The notes under the pieces were generated by a model. It saw nothing but the letters and a program-made list of their open reading frames with translations. It was not told where the DNA came from and ran no database searches. Position numbers and translations under genes: made by a program. From positions 1,221,973 through 1,285,972 of the forward strand of contig VZRZ01007867.1 in the NCBI GenBank assembly GCA_013398175.1: a stretch of DNA of 64,000 nucleotides. The letters are read 5' to 3'. Within the stretch, counting starts at the first letter, position 1. The number at the start of each line of letters is the position of its first letter. Below, piece by piece: positions 1 through 14,200 of the stretch. This stretch comes from Climacteris rufus (taxonomy: Eukaryota; Chordata; Aves; Passeriformes; Climacteridae).

Positions 1-220
1 TTATTTTGCTGTTTAATTATGTACTGTGTCAAAAAGCAAATATCCAAATAGCAGCTAAGAAACAGCAGTGAAGCTCATAAATATAACAGTGCTTTATGGA
101 ATGTGGATGTTAAATATAAACAACACAAGAAGTGACTGCATTTTGTAACAGCAGAAGGTGAACAAGACCTTATGTTTGAGAAAATTATGTAAGAAATAGC
201 CAATGAAAGGAAATACTTAC
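1..220 (-). other. GNAS: Start of intron 12 (towards the last exon)
   Basis: AT-rich intronic sequence downstream of exon 12 in the transcript. It starts at the strong donor gtaagtat. No exon, repeat or regulatory motif was recognised. Confidence 0.8.
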
Positions 221-288
221 AAGAAACTCGTCTCTAATAAAATACTTGGCCCTTGTAACTCTGGGATCCTCACCAGGCTCTGGTGTTG
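221..288 (-). CDS. GNAS: Gs-alpha exon 12: alpha-4/beta-6 region
   Basis: 68-nt exon with acceptor taatcag and donor gtaagt. It completes Ala and encodes [20 protein letters not shown] followed by FL, ending in phase 0. It is identical to mammalian GNAS and differs from GNAL ([21 protein letters not shown]). The family continues with a final exon carrying RISTASGDG, the TCAVDT loop and the C-terminal QYELL helix that inserts into receptors. None of that appears in bases 1-220, so the last exon lies beyond the left edge of the window. Confidence 0.96.
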
Positions 289-803
289 CTGATTAATAAT
301 AAAATAAGTATCTTATTAAAACAGGTGTTTTCTGGTAACAGCACCTAGAAATCTCAACTTGTTCTGTTTTCTGCTCACATATGATAGAAATACACTTGGC
401 AAAACTGACTGTGAGATAAGACAAACCATAACATTATTTAAACCAGCAAGATGTGAGGAGAACAAAGGAATTTTACAGTGGCCACAGTACCAGGCATTTG
501 GCAGGTAAGAGAAATGACCACAGGTAGGATCAGGGGGAGCCCAGAGGACACATTTCTGACAAAATGTCACACTGTGGTCTACAAATTAACAAGATTTTCT
601 CATGAAATTATAAATATATTCAATGTCTAAGAGGCAGGAATATCATTATTAAGACCTAAAATTTAACATTACAATTTGGCTGAAAGACATTGTTGATTAC
701 ATCTACTGAAGAGTTTTCAAGTCTTAGTTGAAGCTACCAAAAACATTACAAATGTGATTAACAAGGAAATGATAAATTGCAAATAAAACTTAAGACATCT
801 TAC
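289..803 (-). other. GNAS: Intron 11
   Basis: 515-nt GT-AG intron between exons 11 and 12 (phase 1). AT-rich. Nothing else was recognised in it; the 84-residue open frame here is chance. Confidence 0.9.
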
Positions 804-934
804 CATCATCTGGTGTAGTGTAGCGAGCAAATTCTGGAAAGTAGTCTTCAATTTTAGATTTCCCTGCCAAAACTTTCTCTGCTAGCAAATCTTGTTTATT
901 CAGGAAAAGGATTACTGAAATGGTCCGTAGCCAC
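804..934 (-). CDS. GNAS: Gs-alpha exon 11: NKQD guanine-specificity motif
   Basis: 131-nt exon with acceptor ctccacag and donor gtaaga. It completes Arg and encodes WLRTISVILFLNKQDLLAEK, then VLAGKSKIEDYFPEFARYTT and PDD, plus the first base of Ala. NKQD is the G4 motif that recognises guanine. TISVILF, QDLLAEK and FARYTT are the GNAS forms (GNAL TISIILF, QDMLAEK, YANYTV). One conservative change from mammalian GNAS was seen: PDD where the usual form is PED, near the splice junction. The alpha-4/beta-6 region that follows contributes to receptor coupling. Confidence 0.97.
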
Positions 935-4024
<3,090 letters not shown>

Positions 4025-4098
4025 TGAAAATTTACTTTATCCACCTGGAACTTGGTTTCAAAAATTCCTGATGTCAAAACTCTGCATCTGAGAAGATC
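4025..4098 (-). CDS. GNAS: Gs-alpha exon 8: switch I with catalytic arginine
   Basis: 74-nt exon with acceptor tttag and donor gtaagt. It encodes DLLRCRVLTSGIFETKF followed by QVDKVNF and two bases of His. This is switch I, including the arginine of CRVLTS (Arg201 in human GNAS). In the Gs family this residue stabilises the hydrolysis transition state and is the ADP-ribosylation site of cholera toxin. The Thr of LTSG coordinates magnesium. It matches mammalian GNAS residue for residue; FETKF is the GNAS form, where GNAL has FETRF. All catalytic residues expected here are present, so this is a functional-looking copy. Confidence 0.97.
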
Positions 4099-4467
4099 CT
4101 AAAGCATAAAGGGAAATTAACTGATTCAACACAGATACTTTGTGATTTTTCACATACCCAGCAATGGAAATAAACCCCTTTTATTCTGTGCTGAGGGTGG
4201 ATGCTGTACTGCAACACCAAGGAACAGCCCTGGAGTGTTCAGCGGCACAGAAGCACAACTGAAATCTTGCAAGTGATGGAACACTGTAAGTCAGATTTCA
4301 CAGGCATTTATGCCCATAAACATAATGCAAAGGACACAGCAATTTTAACTGGAATACTAACTATGTACAGTGCGTGGCAATACCTGAACTGGCAATTAGA
4401 AAATGAATGATTAGGAAGGACGAAGGGGCAGCTAAACTGTGCAATCTCCCAACAAAGCCCCACATAC
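4099..4467 (-). other. GNAS: Intron 7
   Basis: 369-nt GT-AG intron between exons 7 and 8 (phase 0). Nothing else was recognised; the 69-residue plus-strand frame is chance. Confidence 0.9.
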
Positions 4468-4522
4468 CTGGTCAGACGGGGTGTACTCGTTCTGCTTGAC
4501 TATGTCAATCTTGTCTAGAAAA
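4468..4522 (-). CDS. GNAS: Gs-alpha exon 7: helical-to-GTPase linker
   Basis: 55-nt exon encoding, with the split Tyr from exon 6, YFLDKIDIVKQNEYTPSDQ. The acceptor follows a clear pyrimidine tract (tttccccag) and the donor is gtatgt. A second AG lies 8 nt inside the exon (tttctag); it was rejected as the normal site because only the upstream AG rebuilds Tyr-Phe-Leu-Asp in frame. PSDQ leads directly into the switch I segment of exon 8. Five residues differ from human GNAS (KIDVIKQADYVPSDQ). EYTP resembles the DYTP of GNAL. It sits 129-224 bases from a CpG-rich patch with a CTCF core. Confidence 0.95.
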
Positions 4523-4649
4523 CTGGGGAAAGGAAACAGAGGAATTTATCACTCTCAAATCAAACTTCCCAACGCTTTAACATCACTTCCCAGGTAAGTT
4601 CTGCAGCGTTTTCGTGCTCTCAGGCCGACAAAACGATGCAAAATCGCAG

Positions 4650-4752
4650 TGCCAGGCCCGGGCCGGGCCGCTGCCCTCAGGCCGGGCGCTCCCCGCGCCG
4701 CCAGCAGAGGGCGCAGGCGGCGGCGCCAACCCGGGACTGGGCCCGGCCCCTC
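4650..4752. promoter_or_regulatory. CpG-rich patch in intron 6
   Basis: About 100 bases with roughly 14 CpG dinucleotides, very GC-rich and sharply set off from AT-rich flanks. It is shorter than a formal CpG island. It contains a perfect CTCF core and lies 130 bases upstream of exon 7 in the transcript. It is a likely protein-binding or methylation-sensitive element; promoter activity is possible but no TATA box or initiator was recognised. Confidence 0.6.
4701..4714 (+). promoter_or_regulatory. CTCF core motif
   Basis: CCAGCAGAGGGCGC matches the vertebrate CTCF core consensus CCASYAGRKGGCRS at all 14 positions, and the flanks are GC-rich as in bound sites. It sits 179 bases from exon 7. 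Confidence 0.65.
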
Positions 4753-7700
4753 CCTCAGCCACAAACGCACCGGGGGTTTAATTTAGGTCATTTATTCACA
4801 CCAATCCTACAATGTAACCTGCTACTATTAACGGGAAAGCAATGACTCAAGCGAATTGCCCACATGGACATTCCCTGACAGGAAAATGAGTATTTTTAAA
4901 GAACTTCTCATCGCTATAGTTCTTTAAATAAATGGAAGCCCTAAACCAATTTCAGTACGAGGCGAGGGGACACTGATTTTTCTGTCAGCTGCTCTACCAG
5001 TATTTCAGTTTACTTTCTGCACCAGCAGTAGCTGGTTAAATGGGTAATAAAATATATATTTCATTCCACTTCATTAGGCATTACCTAGAGAATACTGTGC
5101 AGTCTTTCAAGTTTTTTTTACCAATTAACTACAACCTAAACAGCAAACATCTCACGGAATCAATCTGTTAATTCTGTTTTATTGTGGTGTTGGCACGACA
5201 CTTGAAGTGATGGCCCCCCAGCAGCTCAGGATGCAGATTTGTGGGGTTTGCCCCAATCCCATTGCCCAGCACCAGGGCCTGGGGCTCCGACAGCTCCTTC
5301 CACTTCTGCAGTGCCTTTACCCCAACATTAATGATTAATCAGCCTTTCAACCAATACACTTCAAGCTCCCTTTTAAATTCCTGTGCATGAATTGTTTTCT
5401 CTCTGAAGCAGAAATCACAAAGGTGAGTTTTCCCTTCCTCTCTCAACCTGCATTAACTACAGTCACACTTTAAAGGGGGGAAAAGGGAGCCAAGTCCCAG
5501 ATTCACAAATCAAAAACCCAATCCCCAGTAAAAACCACCACAGGACTCAGTTTCAGCCCCAGCTGACTTCCTAAAACACCTGAGGAGGAGCAGAGAAAGG
5601 GGGAAAAATCATCCTGTATTTTAACAACAGTGTCAGTGCAATGCCCTTTTCACCAGCAGCTAGATGATCTTGTTTCAGAGACACATGAAAATTAATTTTT
5701 GTTTAGTCTGAATTACAGAATCTTAAACACATTAAAATGTATCTTAGCAAACGCACTATAAAAACCCGTGAAATAAAGTGCAAAGATCAATTTCCATCAT
5801 GGAACCTGACACAGGCACAGACACACAAGGATAAAATGATGACAAACTGTACTCTGCAATTTGCAAGCTGGATATTTCCTCATCTCTTCCAGGCTGCTAA
5901 GTAATTTTATTTTTTTCTTTTTTTTCCAATCCGAAAGGAAGAAATAAAACTCTCTGTTCAGTACACAGAGGATGTTAAATACGTACAGCAGCCCTGAGTT
6001 CCAACTTGCATGAATGTTTCCACCCCATATTCTCCCCTAAGAGCACAGTTTCAGAATCATGTGGCAATTTCACAAGTTGCAGGATGCTTGAAAAATGTTC
6101 TGAACAGAACATGTTCATCAAGATACAAAGGTGATTACTGCAATGACCCAGCCTTTCTGTATGAATTTATCCAAGCAGAACATTTTATGCAGGGTTCCAC
6201 AAGAGGTGGGGTTTTGGTTTTGTTTTGGGTTCATTTTGTTTTATTTTTAAACACTCTGCTAATCAGCTTAATGGATTTTGGAAACTGAAAATTAGAAAAT
6301 AACAACAAGATATTGCTAAAACCTGGAACTGAAAGTACAAACCTCTTACTGTTGTTTATGCAGACTATTTTTAGGCCTATGATTTCCTTGAAAAACATCA
6401 GCCACATAGGAGCAGCAGTACTGTACTTGAGATGAATTCCAACAGCAATGCTCATGCCAGGTAAAACAAGTTCGAATGGAATAAACATTTCTTCTTCCCC
6501 CCCAAACAAGTTCCAACATCCAGTAACATCTGATACTCCTAACAATGCTCCTTGGAGAAGGAAGTCTTTCAGTGTGTGAGAGTTACCAGAAAACCCACTC
6601 TGCTTCCAGTGGCATTTTAGGGAACACGGAGCACAGCAATACATTAAATGAAAATTTCCTCCTGTGCCTCTGCCTTTCGCAAAAGCAGCTTTAGAAAGGG
6701 CTAAAGACATTTCAAAACCATTTCATTTTTTGCTCACACATAAAGAAAGGGGATTATTCTTTCAGTTGGTCAATGCAAAAATAAATGTAAGGAGAAAAGA
6801 GGAGCAGAAATTTGATCCAGTCTGATACATCTAAAAGAAGGAGCAACAGCAGGAGCATGAGAGTTCAGAAAAGATCAATACACTGTGTTCAGAGACTTCT
6901 CAGTCATGTTAGTCAAGACCAAACAATTTATCCAGTAAATTAAACTAATAATCCAGTCAGATGAGAACAAAGCCTAATTCAAAATAAACACAAATTCACC
7001 ATCATTAATTTCTATTTTTAATTCTTGCTGTGCTCTACCCAAAACAGAAGTGAGGCCACTTGAGTACTACTTTGTGTTCAGAATTCACTGCTGTGAGAGA
7101 TTGTTCTAAGCCTACTGGAGATGTGCCCACCATCTACTGTGTCAGCAGTGAACTTACGGGGAGAAATGGAAGTGACCTTGGAGAAATAATTCACATAAAA
7201 CTGTCAAACCACAAAACCAAATTTTATACTGCGAGCAAGCCTTGAACCAAGTTACAAAGTCAGTTTTTTTCTTCTGTAAAATTTTCCCAGAGATTATATG
7301 GTAAAGCTATTTTCCAGAAAGCAAATAATTCATTCAGCATTGCTGCCAATTCTCACTTTGAGCCACATTCTGGACATGACTAAATCACAGGATCAGCTAC
7401 TGCTCTGCAAAATTCTGTCACGTAGTACAGGGCACTTTTGTCTGTGTTATAAAACATTGATACTGCTATGACACACGCTAACAACAACAAAAAACCACTA
7501 TAGGTTATTTGTAGTCAGCAACACTGAGAAGAAACATCTCTAGGACAGCAGCAGTTGTGGCTCTGAGACATTAAAATGAACGGTATTAACAAAAAATTAC
7601 AACAACCTGAAAAACAAAAGTGCTGTATTTTTGTGTCCCTTTTTTAAGCGTAGGGAAGGAAAAATGTGAAGTGTTTCAAACAGATGTTTGTGATGAATAA

Positions 7701-8464
7701 AGTGTTTTTAATTTTCAGGGTGCACTCATGAGGCAGATTCACAGAGAGAGATACACAGGGCATTTCTTTAGCTCCAGCAGGTCAAAGTAATTAAGCCATA
7801 CATGTATCCCCAACTCTTTCCAAATATTTATTAAAGCCTTTAATGTCAAAATCACATCCCAATTTTCAGATCAAGATATGTGCCAGTACCTGATTTATTC
7901 TGGAGTTCTTTCATCCAGAGAGAGTTGCTTTTTCTCTTTGTGGGGGGAATTTCCTGAATGAACACTGCTGCTGCCAGACCAAGAACTGCAGCTTGTTTCC
8001 CCTCCTGGAAAGGTGGGTAACACATGAAACCTCCCACCCCAGAACCAGCACAGCTTCAGTGTCTGGGGAAGCACGGGAGGGGAACTCACACTGCCTTTCC
8101 TCGAGCATTTCCTGACAGTCTGTTCAATAAACAGCAACTGAAATTTTACTCTCTGTGATCTGACGAAATGGTTGGCAGACAAGAATTGGTTTTTTTCTGC
8201 TTTGTGAAGAAGAGCTTTTGTTTTCAGCCTAGAACAACAATGGAAAGGTGTCTTCAAATTGAAAACACACCTATATTTGAAGAGCTTTATTTCTATCAGG
8301 TTTTTTTTCTGGTCAAGTCATAACTTGAATTTGTATACAAAATGTCTCTCTTAAAAGACACACTAAGATCTCATCTTCAGTGTCAGTAAGACACTCCAAG
8401 AAAAGAAAAATTTCAATCCCAACTAAAGACAACATTTGTTTACGACTTATAACCCTCAACAGTA

Positions 8465-8690
8465 GCACTGGCACTCTGTATTTGTGAAGTGCCTTGCCTC
8501 TGAAAGCCTCGAGGTGTTTTACAGACAGTAAATCAGATTTCCAGCTCCAGCTCCTTCACTGAGGCTGCATTTCCTGCCTCCACCATTGCACCCCAAAATG
8601 CACCCCTGGCATGAACCCCATTTTAAAGGCAGGTACACACACAGTAAGTTAATTGCCCAAAGTCCCTAAAGTCAGTGGAAATGAATTTTC
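8465..8690 (+). repeat. Old MIR/L2-like (CORE-SINE type) relic
   Basis: Diverged sequence whose order of landmarks resembles MIR/L2 tails: a 'gaagtgccttgc...gtgttttacagacagtaaatcag' type start, then 'cccattttaaaggcag', 'ttaattgcccaaagtc' and 'aagtcagtgg', recalling the family tail with TTGCCCAAGGTC and AAGTCAGTGG. Family assignment is by memory of the consensus only. Confidence 0.45.
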
Positions 8691-10784
8691 GTTTCCACTG
8701 AGTCACGCGTTTCTACCCAGATATTACTAAGATATTACTATATGGTCCTATATTACTAAGAATTACCAAGATTTTACTAAGAATTGCACTGTCATTTACA
8801 CTGATCACCTCTAAAAGTCTTTCCAATTCAGGTTTCTATGTCCAGAAAGAAATTAGTATTTTTTTTACTGATCTTCCTAGAGACCAAACTGTGCAAACAC
8901 GCAGCAAATTTTTAGTCATTTATTTAGACCCTATCATGACTACAAAGTAATACTAAAAAGCTGAAATTTAACTCAACATTAATAACGTTTATTACAAACA
9001 AAAGTGCATTTTTATTCTTCAGAACAGACCACGCTTTACTTCTGCTTCTCTGCCTTTTTAGTCCTTGCCATAATCCTTTATGTTATTCAGCAAGGCTTTC
9101 TAGAAGCTCTGCAGTTAACTATTTGATAAATTCTTTCTTCAGCTATGCTGTCTCTGCTGAGCCAGAGGCACAGGATGAGCACAAAGATATAAAACTCTCT
9201 TTTAAAGGGGTATTTGTGTGTGAATACACGGACTGTCCCTCAGCTCTATCCCTTTCTGCAGCTCCTTGGATCAAGCAGGAGCAGGGAGAGGGGGGCAATC
9301 CTATTCCTTAAACTGGCAATAAAGATTTCAGCTGGTTTATTTTGCAAGAGGAACAGGACAGCAGGCAAAGCTACAGGAACCATGCAAATAAAAACAAGCA
9401 GACATTAAAATCTGCTGGTATTCCTGCAAACATGGACAGCACGTGAAACCAAACCTGTCAGCTTCTTCCTCAAAATTAAGTAAAAAATTAAAACTGGGGC
9501 ATCAGTAGATTTTTGTTTTTTAAAGATATACTGACATTGTCTATTATTTGCAAAGGGGGCTTTTTTTACTGCTGAGGTGATCGCTGAAGACGTGTCACAA
9601 ATGTTACTGGATGATTAAAAATGCTCAGAAAGGCACAGCTCGTTTTTCTGCCTAAACAAAACTAGATAAGGAGAGAGAAAATAAATTCCATCAAAAACTT
9701 TGAAATTATTTTAACAACTTCACAATTAGGAAAGAGAAAAGAACTTTACAGAGACAGGCACATAGGGCCAGTACTGTACCAACTGTTAGTGGTATAATTA
9801 GGAGAGGACTATATTGCATCTAAAAACATCTCAGATACGATGTTCCTGCAACAACATTCTCCATGTCAGTCCTCAGACATAAGGATCCCATTGAAAAACA
9901 GATTTATATTGGGAATGAACCCTGAAATGCAGTGTAAGACGTAAACAGAAGTAAACCAAAAGACGAATCTCCAAAAAACTTTCCCAAGAAGCTGCAAACA
10001 CTTTTCGATTTCTGATTTCAAGTCAAAGGGTTATGATGATTTTTTAATCGAAGTAGTAAGTCACACAAAATGATTTACAAAGAGTGGAAAGCTCAGAATT
10101 TAATTATAGATGGTATTAATGAGTACATATACCAGAACAGTGATTTTGAGAGTGGCCCCAGCTGTAATTCCAGAAGAACCTCGAGCATTCCAACCACTTG
10201 GAGGCGGAGGGGCACCATGGGTCTAATTTTGAAGCAAATAATGAGAAAGCTGAAAAGTATGACTCCATATATCTGGAATCATCTTGTGGTAATCAAGGTT
10301 ACAGTTCCTTATATGGCATGGAGAACATGAAGCACACACAAAAAATAGAATATTAAAACTATGGAGTACAAAGAAGTGCGAGTATTGCAAAAAACCACGA
10401 CGCGCCAGCAAAGCCCCCTTCACTTTTGTGTCTCCATCAAGTTCAAACCTTGCCCTAAAAGCGAGGCTGGTTGTGCACCCGGCTTCCCAAAGTGCCTAAT
10501 TAAAGCAGTGTAATCGCCGGGAGGCATGAATGAATTTCACACAAATCCAGCAGAAGGCAAAGCAGCCCTTCAGAAACCGCCAGCGCTCGAAAAGGGAAAT
10601 GGGGAAAAGGTAGGAGAACGAGAAAAATCTATTTCAAGAGGTTGTAGTTGCCTCTATTTTTTTTCTCCCCCTCTCTGCCTGTCTAAAGTTAGTCTGGCTT
10701 AGAGGATGCACTAACTTTCCCAATCAGTTTTACATTACAGCACAAGTCCAGAAATAGCTCCCAGCCGCCTTGGCCTCTAGCACG

Positions 10785-10820
10785 GTTGCCATGACAATGG
10801 AACCACAGGGCTATAAATAG
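10785..10820 (+). promoter_or_regulatory. RFX-like X-box next to MEF2-type site
   Basis: GTTGCCATGACAA (10785-10797) is close to the RFX X-box (GTTGCC..GGCAAC type). CTATAAATAG (10811-10820) fits the MEF2 consensus YTAWWWWTAR exactly. A near-MEF2 AATAAAAATAG follows at 10884-10894. The block is more GC-rich than its flanks and looks like a candidate enhancer. Confidence 0.4.
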
Positions 10821-11014
10821 CTCATCAGCACCAAATCTTGTGAGACACATCTGGAATGGGGCCAGCCCAGCCCCGGCCTGACAAATAAAAATAGGCACAG
10901 GCACTTTCAAAGGCTGCAAAGGTACAATGTGGCTCGGGCTGTGCAGAGCAGGGCAGGGAAACGGGTTTGATTGCTTGTTAGCACGAGATTTATTTGATAG
11001 GAGATTGGGAGAGG

Positions 11015-11022
11015 TATAAAAG
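11015..11022 (+). promoter_or_regulatory. TATA-box-like TATAAAAG
   Basis: Perfect TATAAAAG on the plus strand, antisense to the gene, about 200 bases after the RFX/MEF2 cluster. An inverted CCAAT (ATTGG) lies just 8 bases before it, which is not the usual spacing. No downstream transcript was recognised, so this may be chance. Confidence 0.25.
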
Positions 11023-11269
11023 TCACTTTATTGCATACTAAACAGCCAGCCTTTCTCTAAGGTCTGTTTTTCTTTCTTTTCCCCACCCGTCTGCAGCACA
11101 ACCACCCCGCTTTTGAAACTGTAACAATGCAGCCTTTTGCCCAGGAGACCATTAAAATAAGGAAAAACAGAAGGAAAGAAAAGAGATCTTCAAAACTTCC
11201 CCCCCCAATCCCCAACTATTTCTGTACGTTTTTGGCTCAAGTGCATTTAGTGCTGCTGCGGGTCTGACG

Positions 11270-11293
11270 GGGATCCTGGCCGGGATCCTGGCC
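11270..11293. repeat. Tandem 12-mer, two copies
   Basis: Two perfect adjacent copies of gggatcctggcc inside a GC-rich stretch (about 11250-11530). Confidence 0.8.
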
Positions 11294-14200
11294 GGGCTGG
11301 AGCGCTTTGCTCCAGCTAAAATCAGCCTCAGGCTGCTCCGTCCTGCAGGAGCCGGGAGCAGGACGTGTTCCCAGAGCCCCGTGCCAGGGCTGCTCCCTCA
11401 GCATCACCCTGCAGAGCCGGCAGGGTGGGCTGTGCTGGGGCACAAAGCAGCCCTGAGCCCAGGGACAGAACTGGAGCCGCATCCCACCCCATCCCACCCC
11501 GCTTCCCAGCGGCTCCGTGCCACCAAACTGCCTCTGGAGCCAGCATTTTCTTCCACTCAGTGGGTGAGAAAATGTCGTATTTTTAGCACAGGCTCTTGAT
11601 CAACCCATTCAATTACATCCAAATTATCTGTGTGGGAACAGAATGTTATGTCAGAAATGTTATTCAGTGTATTTGTCAATATTACCCCACAGAAGCCATT
11701 TGTATAATCAGGAGATTCAATATTTTCTCCAGCATAGGAAAGCAGCAGCTCAGGAATCAGACTGAAGTTGTGAGACTTTGTTATTTTACAGACACTGGAA
11801 GTAGTAAGTCAGCGTGATACAACGCAGAGAACACCACTCCCAAAATATAAAATCCTAGTTGCTCTATCAAAAACCAATAGAGACTACAGATGGTGATCAA
11901 AAAACTGCAACTATAATAAGCATTAAGCCACAGTAAAATATCTTCCCTGTGCCAGAAAGGCACCGTGCACACGCTCCATGCAAACTGCACCATCAGCCCA
12001 CAGGATTCCTTTAGGTCCCTACATGGATATTTTCATTGCTAAAAATTGTACAGTTACTTCCACCCAGGCTTAAAGCTGTATGTAAACTTCCCTCCCCTCC
12101 CCCTGCCTTTTACCACATCCAGCTTGCTCTCTGCCATCTGAACAATGTATGCCTCAGGAACAGCAGCTTGCACAGGAGGATTTTGGATAACGTGCTTTAT
12201 AACAGAATTTATTGGTTTTTATAAAGATATCCCAAGTTAGTCGAAGAGCCTACCACCAGCTGCAAGTTTTGATTTAAATTACATTACAAACAACTATATA
12301 TAAATACATTTTTCTTCCTTAAGTAAGCAATTCATACATTACTATGAGATAGTTTACCCATAATATGAGCCAGAAAGGGTTTTCTGGTTCTGTCTGGGAG
12401 AAAGATGCAGGGGAGAAGGAGTAGCAAACACTACACGAGGTAACCCAAACCTGGCCAATATTCCAGTCCTTCATTGGAAGGGCCTCCATGGCATCCCCAG
12501 TGCCATAATTCTTTGCCTGGGCAGGATGATCCTTACAGATCTCTCCTCACCCAGCCATGGCTTTGCAGGGCTGTCTCCCCAGGGAGATCATTTGTGCCCC
12601 TTTACGCTGCCCAGGGGCACCGCTCACCCCAAACTGCACCCTGTGCCCGCAGCCCATGCCAGCTCCCCTGTGGAACTGCCCAGCACAGCCTCCCCAGGAG
12701 AACCAACACGACTCCCAGCCCTCAGGGCTGCTCCAGCTGCCCTCACTCCCACTTTGCCCGTGGGTAAAGGTGTTTCCACAGCCCCACGAGGAGCGGCCGA
12801 GCCGCCTCGCTGCCCGCGCCCGGACAAGCCTGGGGATGCTCAGTGACTGCGGAGCAGCCCCTCACCCCACCCCAGATGACTTCAGCCGCTCCAAGGCCAG
12901 GCTGGGAACAGCAAGGGAAGGTAACGGTGTGGATGAGATCACCAAACACCATCTGAGCCCAGGGCAGGCCCCGGGCGGGAACACGGGCTGAGGGAGTGGG
13001 GAGGAACGTGGCGCAATCCCTATTAACTTTTTTTTTTGGATTTTAACAAGGCTGCAAAAGAAGACAAAAACCATGGGAAAAGGCGTAGCAATTAAATGCT
13101 CATGTAACGAATTTCCTCACTCCACTTTGCTCTCTGCTCCTGCAACTTTTCTTCCTGAATTTTGGAGGGCCGTACACACCAGAAACTTGCATCTATGAAT
13201 GAACCTGTTTCTTGCAAGACACTATCAAATCGATTGCTTTAGATATGGGATATTTTATCTTTCCTACACTTTAAAGCAATTTTGCTTGCCTGCCTTCATT
13301 TTTATGTATCCCTACTTCTGTCCTTCACGATGCTTTCCTGATGGAAATGGTTTCGACCTCCTGTGACTCCCAAAGCTGTTATCTTGAAGGATCTAACTTC
13401 TAGGTCCTCCATCAAGTTTAGTATCTTTTCCAGCTATTCCAGCAAAAGCTCTGCACACTAAAGACTACAATGTTTAATTTTACACAAGAAATTTAAAGCT
13501 GAAGTCTACCACTCAATTGTAAGAAAATAAATTGTTACCATGGTCTTTACTGCCCATAAACTCTTCAAGCTGGACTAGGGACAATGCCATTATAGCTCAT
13601 TTTAAACTGATCTCCTACTTGCTCCTCCTAAATATCCGTATTCTTAATATAGTTTTTGTCATGCCCTGTTTTCTGGAAGGTGAAGTCAGGGAACAGAGGG
13701 ATTTTTCTGTTTTAAGCCTTTTTTAATTGTGGGTTAAAGCCACAGACCTTATCACAACTGCATCACCTCCTGTGCTCTGTGGGGACTGAACTTACAGAGG
13801 AACTTTAAATTTAATATTCTTTCACAATCGAATCTAATTTAAATCCATCAGGTGCAATAGGGATCTTCTTACACAGGTTTAAGAATATTTGCCACTAACT
13901 TAGTCTAAAGAGCCTGTTTAAGCAAAGTCAAATTCAGAATGAATATTTTAAAATTAAATTAGAATATAAATTTGTTCGAAATCCCCCCATACTTGATTCC
14001 AAATCAGAACACAAAAGCTTCCTTCAATCCCAGATGCCATTTTTAATATGGCAACAACCTATGCATGTTATAGGTGTATGGCCCCTACTGTAGGCTGCTC
14101 TGAGCAATTAAAACAGGTGAACCTAATGGGATATCCTTTCATTGTGTTTCAACCAAGTATTTTTATGAACCTTGTCCCCATGGTTTGTAGCTCCCTCCAG

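Noticed and set aside
6231..6710. 159-residue minus-strand open frame
   Set aside because: No recognisable domain; a T-rich run and random sequence explain it.
12474..12991. Cluster of plus-strand open frames in GC-rich DNA
   Set aside because: Three frames open at once, proline/alanine-rich; base composition effect rather than coding.
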